Below are positions 9,138 through 16,550 of a DNA stretch of 64,000 bases, in pieces. The DNA lies in contig NZ_NOYD01000012.1 of NCBI RefSeq assembly GCF_002258315.1, positions 1 to 64,000 of the forward strand, in the 5' to 3' direction. The notes under the pieces were generated by a model. It had not been told where the DNA came from and did no database searches. It saw only the letters and a list, made by a program, of their open reading frames with translations. This DNA is from Rhodococcus sp. 06-462-5. GTDB taxonomy: Bacteria > Actinomycetota > Actinomycetes > Mycobacteriales > Mycobacteriaceae. The stretch's first letter is position 1. Every line of letters begins with the position of its first letter. A program made the translations under genes and the position numbers.

Positions 9138-9206
9138 TGCGCTTCGCGCAGTGGTGTGGTTGTGTGCCGCAGGGGGCACCTAACCGCACCACTGCCGCAG
9201 GCACTA
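9135..9206. repeat. Palindromic repeat R1-A spanning both stop codons of a convergent pair
   Basis: This 72-bp element starts with the TAG of the acyl-CoA dehydrogenase and ends with CTA, the stop of the convergent MFS gene. The core arms AGTGGTGTGGT (9150-9160) and ACCGCACCACT (9183-9193) are inverted with one mismatch. An inner GTGCC/GGCAC pair lies at the centre. Each outer end folds separately (GCGC-TTC-GCGC on the left, TGCC-GCA-GGCA on the right). Related copies lie at 43851-43919 and 58063-58135. It probably works as a bidirectional terminator. Confidence 0.85.
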
Positions 9207-10658
9207 CTTGAACGCCGGCCGAGCGTAGAAGCAGACCGCGATCATGCCGACGATCAACACCGCGGCTGGCAGGATCAGTGACTGCGCCATGGCGGTGGTG
9301 AAACCGTCACGCAGCATCTCGGGCACTCGGCCGGCGAATTCGTTTGCCCCCGAGGCCGATCCACCGGTGGGTAGTTCGGCGGCCAGGCGCGATTGGATGA
9401 GCGCGCCGATACCCGCACTACCGAGCACGGAACCGATCATCCGGGTGGTGTTGTAGATACCGGAACCTGCGCCGGCCTGACTCATCGGCAGGTTGCGCGT
9501 CGCCGTGGCCGCCAACGGAGACCAGATCAACGCGTTCGCCACGCCCATCGCTGCGACCGGGAGCAAGAGCTTCCAGATCGCGGTGGTGGGTGTCATCTCG
9601 TAGGCGAACCACAGCAGCGACGCGGCCAGAATGAACAGTCCCGAACCGGCGATGTAGCGGGGATGGGTCTTGTCGACGAGCTTGCCGACATTGGGTGCAA
9701 GAATGCCGGTCAGCAGGGCCATCGGCACGAACAGCAGAGCCGAACGGGTCGGGGTGAGCCCGGTGACGCTCTGCGCGTAGAACATGATCGGCAGCATCAT
9801 GCCGGACATCGCGAAACCCATTGCGGCGATACCGATGTTGGAGAGCGAGAAGTTGCGATCACGGAAGAGCGCCAACGGGACCAGCGGTTCGCTCTTGTTC
9901 ACCGCCTGCCAGTAGACGAACCCGGCGAAGACGAGCAGTCCGACACCGATGAGGATCCAGATACCCGTCCCCCAGTCGTACTTCTGGCCCTCCTGGATGC
10001 CGAACACGATGCAGAACAGTCCGACGGCGCTCAGTGCGACACCGAGCAGATCGAACTTGTGGTCGTTCGTGGGCAACACCGGAACGAACTTCAGTGCCAA
10101 CGCAATTGCGACAACACCGACCGGCAGATTGATGAAGAAGATCCACTCCCAGCCGAGGGAGTCGACCAGGACTCCGCCGAGGATCGGGCCGACGAGTGTC
10201 GCCACACCGGCGACGGCTCCCCACGCCCCCATGGCCGTTCCGCGCTTCTCGGCGGGGAAGACTCGGGTGATCACGGCCATCGTCTGCGGGGTGATCATCG
10301 CAGCACCGATGCCCTGCACGGCGCGCGCAGCGATGAGCATCTCGATGGACCCGGAGAGGCCACACCATGCAGATGCGAGCGTGAACAGGACGAGGCCCGC
10401 GATGTAGAGATTCCGGGGACCGAACTTGTCACCGAGACGCCCGGTGACGAGCAGCGGCACCGCGTAGGCCAGAAGATACGCACTGGTCACCCAGATGACG
10501 TTGTTGATGTCGGTGTTCAGGCCCGCGAGGATGGCCGGCTGAGCGACAGCCACGATGGTGGTGTCCACCAGAATCATGAAGAAGCCGAGGCACAGAGCCC
10601 ACAGGGCGGGCCAGGGCTTGATCTCTCGTTGCGGCGGAGCGGTCTCGAGGACGTTCAT
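9204..10658 (-). CDS. DHA2-family (14-TM) MFS drug efflux transporter
   Basis: The protein has 484 residues with about 14 hydrophobic segments. Family signatures are the first helix motif VDTTIVAVAQPAI, motif A GRLGDKFGPRN, and motif C in GVATLVGPILGGVLVDSLGWEWIFFINLP. It is expected to export drugs or amphipathic compounds using the proton gradient. ATG 10658 is preceded by AGGAG (8 bases) and lies inside the stop of the PadR gene (ATGA overlap), so the two are translationally coupled. Expression therefore depends on the PadR promoter and its operator near 11294-11325. The stop codon forms one edge of repeat R1-A. Confidence 0.92.
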   Translation of the reverse strand: MNVLETAPPQREIKPWPALWALCLGFFMILVDTTIVAVAQPAILAGLNTDINNVIWVTSAYLLAYAVPLLVTGRLGDKFGPRNLYIAGLVLFTLASAWCGLSGSIEMLIAARAVQGIGAAMITPQTMAVITRVFPAEKRGTAMGAWGAVAGVATLVGPILGGVLVDSLGWEWIFFINLPVGVVAIALALKFVPVLPTNDHKFDLLGVALSAVGLFCIVFGIQEGQKYDWGTGIWILIGVGLLVFAGFVYWQAVNKSEPLVPLALFRDRNFSLSNIGIAAMGFAMSGMMLPIMFYAQSVTGLTPTRSALLFVPMALLTGILAPNVGKLVDKTHPRYIAGSGLFILAASLLWFAYEMTPTTAIWKLLLPVAAMGVANALIWSPLAATATRNLPMSQAGAGSGIYNTTRMIGSVLGSAGIGALIQSRLAAELPTGGSASGANEFAGRVPEMLRDGFTTAMAQSLILPAAVLIVGMIAVCFYARPAFK

Positions 10659-11272
10659 GTGCTCTCCTGGTGTCGATCCGTCAGCGTCGTGTGAAGAACG
10701 GAAATGTCGTGCGGCCACGGAAGCTCGCCGCTGTCGATGCGATCGAGGTACCTGGTCAACCAGCTCACCTCCGCGGACTGCATGTGGTGGAGGTAATCGA
10801 TTCCCGCCCAATAGATTTCGGAGACCTTCCGGTCTGCGGCAAGCTGCTGATAGCCGGCCAGCTCCGCGATCTCCTCGGCCAGGTCCTCGATGCGGCCGCG
10901 CAGATGGGCGACGGCCTCGGATGCCGACAGGTTGTGCATCTCGGACAGACCGAGAACGAACTGCGGATACTCGCGCACTGGATATCGGAGAATTTCCGCA
11001 AGTCGATCGGTCAGCACTCGACGTCCAGCGGGCGTGATCTCGTAGGTCGTGCGTTCCGGACGGTTGCCACCGCGGTCCGTACCCACTTCTTCGACCAACT
11101 CACGCTCGTGCAGTCTGGTCACCGCGTGATACAGCGATCCCGGGCGGATCTTGACGATGCGATCCTCTTTGCGCGACAACAGAAGTTGATACATCTCGTA
11201 GGGATGCATCGGACCTTCCGACAGCAACGCGAGCACCGATACGCCCAGGGGATTGATCGCTCCATCCCGCAT
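10655..11272 (-). CDS. PadR-family transcriptional regulator
   Basis: The protein has 205 residues. The N-terminal winged helix is typical (LGVSVLALLSEGPMHPYEMYQLLL, then IRPGSLYHAVTRLHERELVEE, then TTYEITPAGRRVL). The C-terminal half is a Vir-like coiled dimerisation domain. PadR proteins generally repress an adjacent efflux gene and are released by drugs or phenolics, and here the downstream gene is a DHA2 pump overlapping by 4 bp. Start ATG 11272 was chosen because upstream in-frame residues are Gly/Pro-rich and lie across the probable operator. Autorepression through that palindrome is likely. Confidence 0.9.
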   Translation of the reverse strand: MRDGAINPLGVSVLALLSEGPMHPYEMYQLLLSRKEDRIVKIRPGSLYHAVTRLHERELVEEVGTDRGGNRPERTTYEITPAGRRVLTDRLAEILRYPVREYPQFVLGLSEMHNLSASEAVAHLRGRIEDLAEEIAELAGYQQLAADRKVSEIYWAGIDYLHHMQSAEVSWLTRYLDRIDSGELPWPHDISVLHTTLTDRHQEST

Positions 11273-11293
11273 CGGTGTACACCCCCCAGGTCG

Positions 11294-11325
11294 ATATTCC
11301 GGTCGAATTATTCCGACTGGAATAT
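11294..11325. promoter_or_regulatory. Probable PadR operator
   Basis: ATATTCCGGTCG (11294-11305) and CGACTGGAATAT (11314-11325) form an inverted repeat with 11 of 12 bases matching and an 8-bp AT-rich centre. It is AT-rich against a GC-rich background and sits 22 bp upstream of the PadR start, where the promoter should be. It is flanked by C- and G-runs that extend partial dyad symmetry. Confidence 0.65.
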
Positions 11326-11398
11326 ATGGGCCTCCGGGGGTGCAAAGCAACCCGGACATTCCTCCGACCTGCGGATTTATCGGACATACAACGCACAC

Positions 11399-11424
11399 AG
11401 GGCACCGACCGAGGTCGATGCCCT
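11399..11424. other. Second stem-loop in the padR-cspA intergenic region
   Basis: AGGGCACCGACC (11399-11410) pairs with GGTCGATGCCCT (11413-11424), 11 of 12 positions plus one G-U, around a 2-base turn. It follows the cspA terminator in the direction of cspA transcription. It may be a back-up terminator or part of a 3' UTR. Confidence 0.5.
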
Positions 11425-11436
11425 GCGAAACAGACG

Positions 11437-11476
11437 AAGGCCGGATACTCGGAATTTCTTCCGTGTATCCGGCCTT
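11437..11476 (-). terminator. Terminator downstream of cspA
   Basis: There is a perfect 12-bp stem: AAGGCCGGATAC at 11437-11448 pairs with GTATCCGGCCTT at 11465-11476. Three further pairs (CGG/CCG) lie in the loop. It sits 73 bases after the cspA stop. T-rich sequence follows in the minus direction. Confidence 0.75.
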
Positions 11477-11549
11477 GTCACCGAATTTCTGGTGGAACTT
11501 ACTTCGAGAAGTTCACTCCACCAGGAGAAGTCGGGTTACGAAGCTTGAA

Positions 11550-11753
11550 TCAGATGGCGCGGACGCCGGTAGCCTGGGGGCCCTTCTGACCCTGGCCCAC
11601 CTCGAACTCCACGCGCTGGCCCTCGTCGAGCGACTTGAAGCCGCTACCCTGAATCTCCGAGTAATGAACGAAAACGTCCGGTCCGCCACCATCCTGCTCG
11701 ATGAAGCCGAAGCCCTTTTCGCCGTTGAACCACTTCACACTGCCCTGCGTCAT
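11550..11753 (-). CDS. cspA: Cold shock protein, CspA type
   Basis: The protein has 67 residues, the standard single cold-shock domain. RNP1 is KGFGFI (residues 13-18) and RNP2 is VFVHY (27-31), giving the aromatic RNA-binding face. It begins [10 protein letters not shown], as usual for actinobacterial CspA. It is expected to bind single-stranded RNA or DNA as an RNA chaperone. ATG 11753 follows AGAAGG by 7 bases. About 170 bases separate it from the divergent GNAT gene, leaving room for the long 5' UTR typical of csp genes. Two stem-loops follow its stop. Confidence 0.95.
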   Translation of the reverse strand: MTQGSVKWFNGEKGFGFIEQDGGGPDVFVHYSEIQGSGFKSLDEGQRVEFEVGQGQKGPQATGVRAI

Positions 11754-11914
11754 TCTGTAAACCTTCTGTAAGCGAGCTAGATCTTCACGTCGAAGCTCTA
11801 ATCTCAAAAGTGAGTCTGCCATCTATCGGCGCTGAGCGAAACACCGGGGGCGAAAAAGTCCGAAAGATTGCTTCTGGACGGTGAAACCGAAACGTCGCCC
11901 AGCGCCGCTGTGGC

Positions 11915-11920
11915 TAGGGT
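11915..11920 (+). promoter_or_regulatory. -10 box (TAGGGT) of a leaderless transcript
   Basis: TAGGGT ends 6 bases before GTG 11927 with no ribosome binding site between. This fits transcription starting at the start codon. Confidence 0.55.
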
Positions 11921-11926
11921 TCAGGC

Positions 11927-12679
11927 GTGGATTTCCCCCTTCTCGATGCCGGCCCGTTCGATTCTCACCGACTCGACATCGTCCGCCTGGCCTGGTGTCG
12001 CCGGTTGCAACTGGACGACCGCGGCCTCGACACCGACGCCGACCGCGTCGAACATGTCGGTGCCACCGAGGACATCACCGTGCTGCGACTGGCCGAGACC
12101 ACCGTGATCGTCGGTCCGTCCTGGGCCGTCGAAGCCTCACGCGCGATCTCCGGCCACGCCGGTACCGACCGAACCTGGATTTCGTCGCTGCTGGGTGACC
12201 GCTCGGAGCGCTACGAGATCGGCACTCATACGCTGGCCTACGGCTCGGACATCGGCCACACCATCGACGTACACGACCCGCTGATCTCCCACGATGCGGT
12301 GCACGCCCGCAATCTTGCGGCGAACTGCAGTGACGCCGACGTTGCCGAGGCATTCGGCGAGCCGGTGTCGCGCAACTGGTTCACACTGCTCGGCGACGAC
12401 AGGCCTGCGGACTCGGCGCACTCGCTCTCCTCCGCCGGCTACTCGGAAGAGCAGCTGATCCTGGCCGACATGCGGGTCCTGACAGACCCGAACCATCGCC
12501 GACGGGGTCACGCCCAGGTGGTCGGGCGGCTGGCAACCAACGACGCCATCGACGACGGCCTGATTCCGCAGTGGCGATCGCGACCCGAGAACGCCAGTGC
12601 TCGACGCCTCGCCGCGCGGCTGGGTTATGTGGAGATCGGAGCGTGTCACACCGCCGTGCCGCGCGCCGATCGAGGTTGA
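11927..12679 (+). CDS. GNAT-family N-acetyltransferase-like protein
   Basis: The protein has 250 residues. The C-terminal third shows the GNAT acetyl-CoA motif A region (MRVLTDPNHRRRGHAQVVGRLA, with R/G-x-x-G/A-x contacts) and a typical NASARRLAARLGYVEIG ending (motif B). The N-terminal 150 residues are unlike other GNAT proteins I recognise, so the acceptor is unknown. The GTG start is set by the -10 box 6 bases upstream. It is divergent from cspA and followed 56 bp later by the ECM4-type reductase. Confidence 0.7.
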   Translation: MDFPLLDAGPFDSHRLDIVRLAWCRRLQLDDRGLDTDADRVEHVGATEDITVLRLAETTVIVGPSWAVEASRAISGHAGTDRTWISSLLGDRSERYEIGTHTLAYGSDIGHTIDVHDPLISHDAVHARNLAANCSDADVAEAFGEPVSRNWFTLLGDDRPADSAHSLSSAGYSEEQLILADMRVLTDPNHRRRGHAQVVGRLATNDAIDDGLIPQWRSRPENASARRLAARLGYVEIGACHTAVPRADRG

Positions 12680-12735
12680 GTCGGCTCCGAACTGGGTAGC
12701 GTCGAGAGAACCGATCGATGCGAGGAGTGAACAAC

Positions 12736-13752
12736 ATGGCCGACGATGCCGCCTATGTGAAGCCGGGCAAGGAATTCACGCGCGACACCAACTACATTCC
12801 GACGCGAATCACCGCCGACGGCCGCGACGGCTATCCGGTGGAGCCGGGGCGTTATCGATTGATTGCAGCGCGTGCCTGCCCGTGGGCGCATCGATCCATC
12901 ATCGTTCGCCGACTGCTCGGGCTGGAAGACGTTCTGTCGCTTGGCATTCCGGGACCGACTCACGACCCGCGCAGCTGGAACTTCCAGGAGGAGCCGGGCG
13001 GCGTCGATTCTGTTCTGCAGATTCCGAGGTTGCAGGATGCGTACTTCGCCCGCTTCACGGAATACGAGCGCGGCATCACCGTCCCCGCCATCGTCGACGT
13101 GCCCACCGGCGAGGTCGTCACCAACGACTACCCGCAGATCACGCTGGATCTGTCGACCGAGTGGACGCAGTATCACCGCGACGGTGCCCCAGATCTGTAC
13201 CCCGAGGCGCTGCGCGGCGAGATCGACGAGGTGGCCGATCTCGTGTTCCGAGACGTCAACAACGGCGTCTATCGCTGCGGATTCGCCGGATCGCAGGAGG
13301 CGTACGACAAGGCCTACGACCGCTTGTTCGCCCGTCTCGACTGGCTCGTCGAGCGCCTGTCCACCCAGCGCTACCTCGTCGGAGACCACATCACCGAGGC
13401 CGACGTGCGCCTGTTCACCACGCTCGTGCGGTTCGATCCCGTCTACCACGGCCACTTCAAGTGCAACCGCAGCAAGCTAAGCGAGATGCCGGTGCTGTGG
13501 AACTACGCGCGCGATCTGTTCCAGACCCCCGGATTCGGCGACACCGTCGACTTCGATCACATCAAGCGGCACTACTACGAGGTGCACACCGACATCAATC
13601 CGTCGGGCATCGTCCCCAAGGGCCCGGACCTGACCGGATGGCTCGAACCACACGGCCGCGAATCCCTGGGAGGATCACCCTTCGGCGACGGCACCGCTCC
13701 CCCGCCGCCGAAGCCCGACGAGCTCGTTCCAGCCGACCACTGGGTGCACTGA
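12736..13752 (+). CDS. Glutathionyl-hydroquinone reductase-type (ECM4/YqjG) GST-fold protein
   Basis: The protein has 338 residues. The thioredoxin-fold N-terminal domain carries the CPWAHR motif (ARACPWAHRS) with the catalytic cysteine of Xi-class GSTs. The C-terminal helical domain has TEADVRLFTTLVRFDPVYHGHFKCN, the family hallmark. These enzymes reduce thiol-conjugated hydroquinones. Actinobacteria make mycothiol rather than glutathione, so the physiological thiol is probably mycothiol (inference). ATG 12736 follows GAGGAG by 8 bases. The next gene starts 29 bp downstream on the same strand. Confidence 0.85.
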   Translation: MADDAAYVKPGKEFTRDTNYIPTRITADGRDGYPVEPGRYRLIAARACPWAHRSIIVRRLLGLEDVLSLGIPGPTHDPRSWNFQEEPGGVDSVLQIPRLQDAYFARFTEYERGITVPAIVDVPTGEVVTNDYPQITLDLSTEWTQYHRDGAPDLYPEALRGEIDEVADLVFRDVNNGVYRCGFAGSQEAYDKAYDRLFARLDWLVERLSTQRYLVGDHITEADVRLFTTLVRFDPVYHGHFKCNRSKLSEMPVLWNYARDLFQTPGFGDTVDFDHIKRHYYEVHTDINPSGIVPKGPDLTGWLEPHGRESLGGSPFGDGTAPPPPKPDELVPADHWVH

Positions 13753-13781
13753 TTCACAACTCTCCAGAAGAAAGAGGACCC

Positions 13782-14501
13782 ATGGCCGGCAAGAAGGACG
13801 ACGCACAGGTCGAGGTCGGGGGCGGAGGCAAGCTCGAACGCGCGCTGGTCAACATTCTCGACAACGCCAGCCGCCTCCAGGGACCCGCCGTCGACAAATA
13901 CGTCGCGCACGTGCGTCGAGCACACCCGTACGACACCCCGGCGCAGATCATCGAACGCCTGGAGAAGCGGTTCCTGCTGGCCGTCACCGGCAGCGGCTCG
14001 GCGGTGGGCGGTGCCGCGGCGATCCCGGGCGTCGGAACCGTCGCCTCGCTCGCCGCGGTGGGTGCCGAAACCGCGTTCTTCATCGAGTCCTCGGCACTAC
14101 TGACCCTGTCGGTCGCGTCCGTGCACGGCATCCCCGTCGAGAACCACCAGCACCGACGCGCGCTGGTGCTGTCGGTCGCCCTGGGCGAATCGGGCATGCA
14201 GATCGTGCAACGAACGGTCGGCAAGACTGCCAAGAACTGGGGACCGCTGATCACCTCGCGCATCCCGGGCGGCTCGATGGCGACCATGAACAAGTCGCTG
14301 GTGAAGAAGTTCATCACCAAGTACCTCGCCAAGCGCAGCGCGCTGTTGGTCGGCAAGATGCTCCCCGCCGGAATCGGCGCAGCGATCGGCGGCGCGGGCA
14401 ACCGCGCGGTCGGCAAGGGTGTCATCAAGAACGCCCGCGACGCATTCGGCCCGCCGCCTGCCCGTTTCCCGGAGAACCGCATCATCGAGCCGGACGAATG
14501 A
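13782..14501 (+). CDS. Hypothetical membrane-associated protein
   Basis: The protein has 239 residues and I do not recognise a characterised function. It has a charged, glycine-rich start (KKDDAQVEVGGGGKLERA), then a long hydrophobic Gly/Ala/Ser-rich stretch (residues about 70-115) that may sit in the membrane. Next is a basic segment with KSLVKKFITKYLAKRSALLVGKM, then another Gly-rich hydrophobic stretch (MLPAGIGAAIGGAGN). The overall pattern recalls EcsC-like proteins. ATG 13782 has AAAGAGGA just upstream. It lies in tandem between the ECM4-type reductase and the luciferase-like oxidoreductase. Confidence 0.7.
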   Translation: MAGKKDDAQVEVGGGGKLERALVNILDNASRLQGPAVDKYVAHVRRAHPYDTPAQIIERLEKRFLLAVTGSGSAVGGAAAIPGVGTVASLAAVGAETAFFIESSALLTLSVASVHGIPVENHQHRRALVLSVALGESGMQIVQRTVGKTAKNWGPLITSRIPGGSMATMNKSLVKKFITKYLAKRSALLVGKMLPAGIGAAIGGAGNRAVGKGVIKNARDAFGPPPARFPENRIIEPDE

Positions 14502-14544
14502 GAGCCCCCGGAATCTTCGCGAGTGGAACGCGTTGACTCCGAAC

Positions 14545-15384
14545 ATGACTTCCACACCTGAACTCGGCACGTACGGCGTCTGGCGACTTCATTCGGCATT
14601 CACCCCCGAACTGTCCCGGGCGATCGAATCCTTCGGCTACGGAACGATCTGGCTCGGCGGCTCGCCGCCCGCGGACCTGACCACCTCCGAGGAGATTCTC
14701 GACGCCACCGAAACGGTCGTGGTCGCGACCGGCATCGTCAACATCTGGTCGGACGCAGCGGCCGACGTCGCCGCGTCGTATCACCGGTTGGAGAGCAAGC
14801 ACCCGGGCCGTTTCGTCCTCGGAATCGGCGCGGGCCACCCGGAGGCAACGCAGGAATACACCAAGCCGTACGACGCTCTGGTGTCCTACCTCGACGCTCT
14901 CGACGAGGCCGGAGTCCCGGTGGAGCGGCGCGTCCTCGCTGCTCTCGGCCCGAAGGTGCTCGCGCTGGCGGCCGACCGCACCGCAGGTGCGCATCCGTAC
15001 CTGACCACCCCCGAGCACACTCGTGAAGCACGAGAAGCCCTGGGACCGAACAAGATTCTGGCACCCGAACACAAGGTGGTCCTCGAATCGGATCCGGACA
15101 AGGCGCGCTCGATCGGGCGGCCACCGGTCAACAACCCGTACCTGCACCTGCGCAACTACACCAACAATCTGAACCGACTCGGCTACTCCGACGAGGAGAT
15201 CGGCGACGGCGGCAGCGACCGGCTGATCGACGCGTTGGTGGCGCACGGTACGGCCGACGCGATCGCAGCACGGTTGAACGAGCACGTCGACGCCGGCGCA
15301 TCGCACGTGACACTGCACTCGCTGCCCGACATGGCCGATCCGCTCGAGACCTACCGAGAGATCGCCGCCGCGCTGCATCGCTGA
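14545..15384 (+). CDS. Luciferase-like (LLM) F420-type oxidoreductase
   Basis: The protein has 279 residues. The TIM-barrel pattern of bacterial luciferase-like enzymes is visible in FGYGTIWLGGSPPADL, VATGIVNIWSDAAADVAASYHRLESKHPGRFVLGIGAGH and VLAALGPKVLALAADRTAGAHPYLTTPEHTREAREALG. In actinobacteria this TIGR-type subgroup generally uses coenzyme F420. The substrate is unknown. ATG 14545 was preferred because the match begins with ELGTYGVWRL; longer in-frame starts run back into the previous gene. A strong inverted repeat follows at 15439-15477, before the ABC transporter genes. Confidence 0.82.
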   Translation: MTSTPELGTYGVWRLHSAFTPELSRAIESFGYGTIWLGGSPPADLTTSEEILDATETVVVATGIVNIWSDAAADVAASYHRLESKHPGRFVLGIGAGHPEATQEYTKPYDALVSYLDALDEAGVPVERRVLAALGPKVLALAADRTAGAHPYLTTPEHTREAREALGPNKILAPEHKVVLESDPDKARSIGRPPVNNPYLHLRNYTNNLNRLGYSDEEIGDGGSDRLIDALVAHGTADAIAARLNEHVDAGASHVTLHSLPDMADPLETYREIAAALHR

Positions 15385-15438
15385 CGCGGGAGGGCTCGCG
15401 CGCGAGTGGCCGCACCGGATGTCGGTCGCACCCCGTAG

Positions 15439-15477
15439 CCTCGAGTACCGGTTGCCGCGTGCAGCCGGTACTCGAGG
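15439..15477. promoter_or_regulatory. Perfect 13-bp inverted repeat upstream of an ABC transporter
   Basis: CCTCGAGTACCGG (15439-15451) is repeated in exact inversion at 15465-15477 with a 13-bp spacer. It ends 29 bp before the ABC ATPase start. It could be an operator for an unlinked regulator, an attenuator, or a terminator for the upstream oxidoreductase. It lacks a U-tract and sits in the promoter position, so an operator is slightly favoured. Confidence 0.6.
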
Positions 15478-15506
15478 TGTCCAACGGCCAGGGGGATTGC
15501 GCACAG

Positions 15507-16550
15507 ATGACCAGCTATCCGGGAGCGGCGCTCGAAGCGCAGGCACTGACCAAGCAATTCGGCACGGTTCGCGCGGTCTCGGACCTGAGTTTCGTCGTTC
15601 CGCGCGGAACGGTCACCGGATTCCTCGGCCCCAACGGCTCGGGCAAGACGACGACGCTGCGCATGCTCCTCGGACTCGTCGCCCCCACCTCGGGTGTCGG
15701 CCTCGTCAACGGCGTTCCGTTTCGCGCGGCGACCCACCCGGCCCGCACCGTGGGAGCCGTCCTCGACTCGCTGAGCCTGCACCCCAAGCGCTCTGCAGCG
15801 CATCATCTGAAGATCTACACCGCCGCGATCGGCGTACCCGACAGCCGCGCCCTCGACGTGCTGCACCTGGTCGGCCTCGGCGACGCCGCCGACCGCGCCG
15901 CGGGCGGCTTCTCCCTGGGCATGCGTCAACGTCTGACACTGGCGACAGCTCTGCTGGGTGATCCCGAAATCCTCGTGCTCGACGAACCCGCCAACGGACT
16001 CGACCCCGAGGGAATCGCCTGGCTCCGCGACTTCCTGAAGGCATTCGCCGCGTCCGGACGCACCGTGCTGGTGTCGAGTCACATCCTGCGCGAGATCGAG
16101 CAGACCGTCGACAATCTGGTGATCGTCAGCGCCGGCGCACTCGTCTACCAGGGTTCCATCGCGCAACTGAGATCGACGCGTCCGAGCCGGGTACTCGTGG
16201 CCGCATCGGACCCCGCAGCCTTGGCATTGGCGTTGGCATCGAACGGGTTCAACGACAGTCAACTGCTGCCCGACGGACGCATCGGCGTCGCCGGTACCGA
16301 CGCGGCCACGATCGCCCGCATCGCGGCCGACGTCCAGGTGACGATCTTCGGGACCACAAGCGAACACGTCGACCTCGAGCAGGTGTTCCTGTCGATGACC
16401 ACAGGTCAGTACAACGCCGCACCCGTTCAGCAGAATCCCTACGGTTACGGCCCGCCGGGACCTCAGCAGGGTTACGGCCCACCGCAGGGGTACAGCCCTG
16501 CGCCGCAGAACTACGGTCCACCACAGAACTGGAACGGGGGCCCGCGATGA
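15507..16550 (+). CDS. ABC transporter ATP-binding protein with a YGPP-rich tail
   Basis: The protein has 347 residues. The nucleotide-binding domain is complete: Walker A GPNGSGKT, signature FSLGMRQRL (degenerate LSGGQ, usual in this drug/antibiotic family), Walker B EILVLDEPANGLDPEG and the switch histidine in SSHILREIE. It resembles NatA/BcrA-type ATPases. The last 40 residues are low-complexity Q/G/Y/P with repeated GYGPP units, which is unusual for an ATPase. ATG 15507 follows a GGGGGA ribosome binding site. Its TGA overlaps the ATG of the permease gene, so the two form one transporter. Confidence 0.9.
   Translation: MTSYPGAALEAQALTKQFGTVRAVSDLSFVVPRGTVTGFLGPNGSGKTTTLRMLLGLVAPTSGVGLVNGVPFRAATHPARTVGAVLDSLSLHPKRSAAHHLKIYTAAIGVPDSRALDVLHLVGLGDAADRAAGGFSLGMRQRLTLATALLGDPEILVLDEPANGLDPEGIAWLRDFLKAFAASGRTVLVSSHILREIEQTVDNLVIVSAGALVYQGSIAQLRSTRPSRVLVAASDPAALALALASNGFNDSQLLPDGRIGVAGTDAATIARIAADVQVTIFGTTSEHVDLEQVFLSMTTGQYNAAPVQQNPYGYGPPGPQQGYGPPQGYSPAPQNYGPPQNWNGGPR

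Noticed and set aside
9135..9206. R1 as the terminal inverted repeats of an insertion sequence
   Set aside because: No transposase or internal gene, 69-73 bp total, and no target duplication is visible at any of the three copies.
9393..10694. 433-residue open frame antisense to the DHA2 pump
   Set aside because: Low-complexity polar composition, no ribosome binding site, and it covers a gene with complete MFS motifs.
12597..13781. Extension of the hypothetical membrane protein gene upstream through the ECM4-type gene
   Set aside because: The upstream part is another frame of the reductase. A good ribosome binding site and the ATG at 13782 define the real start.
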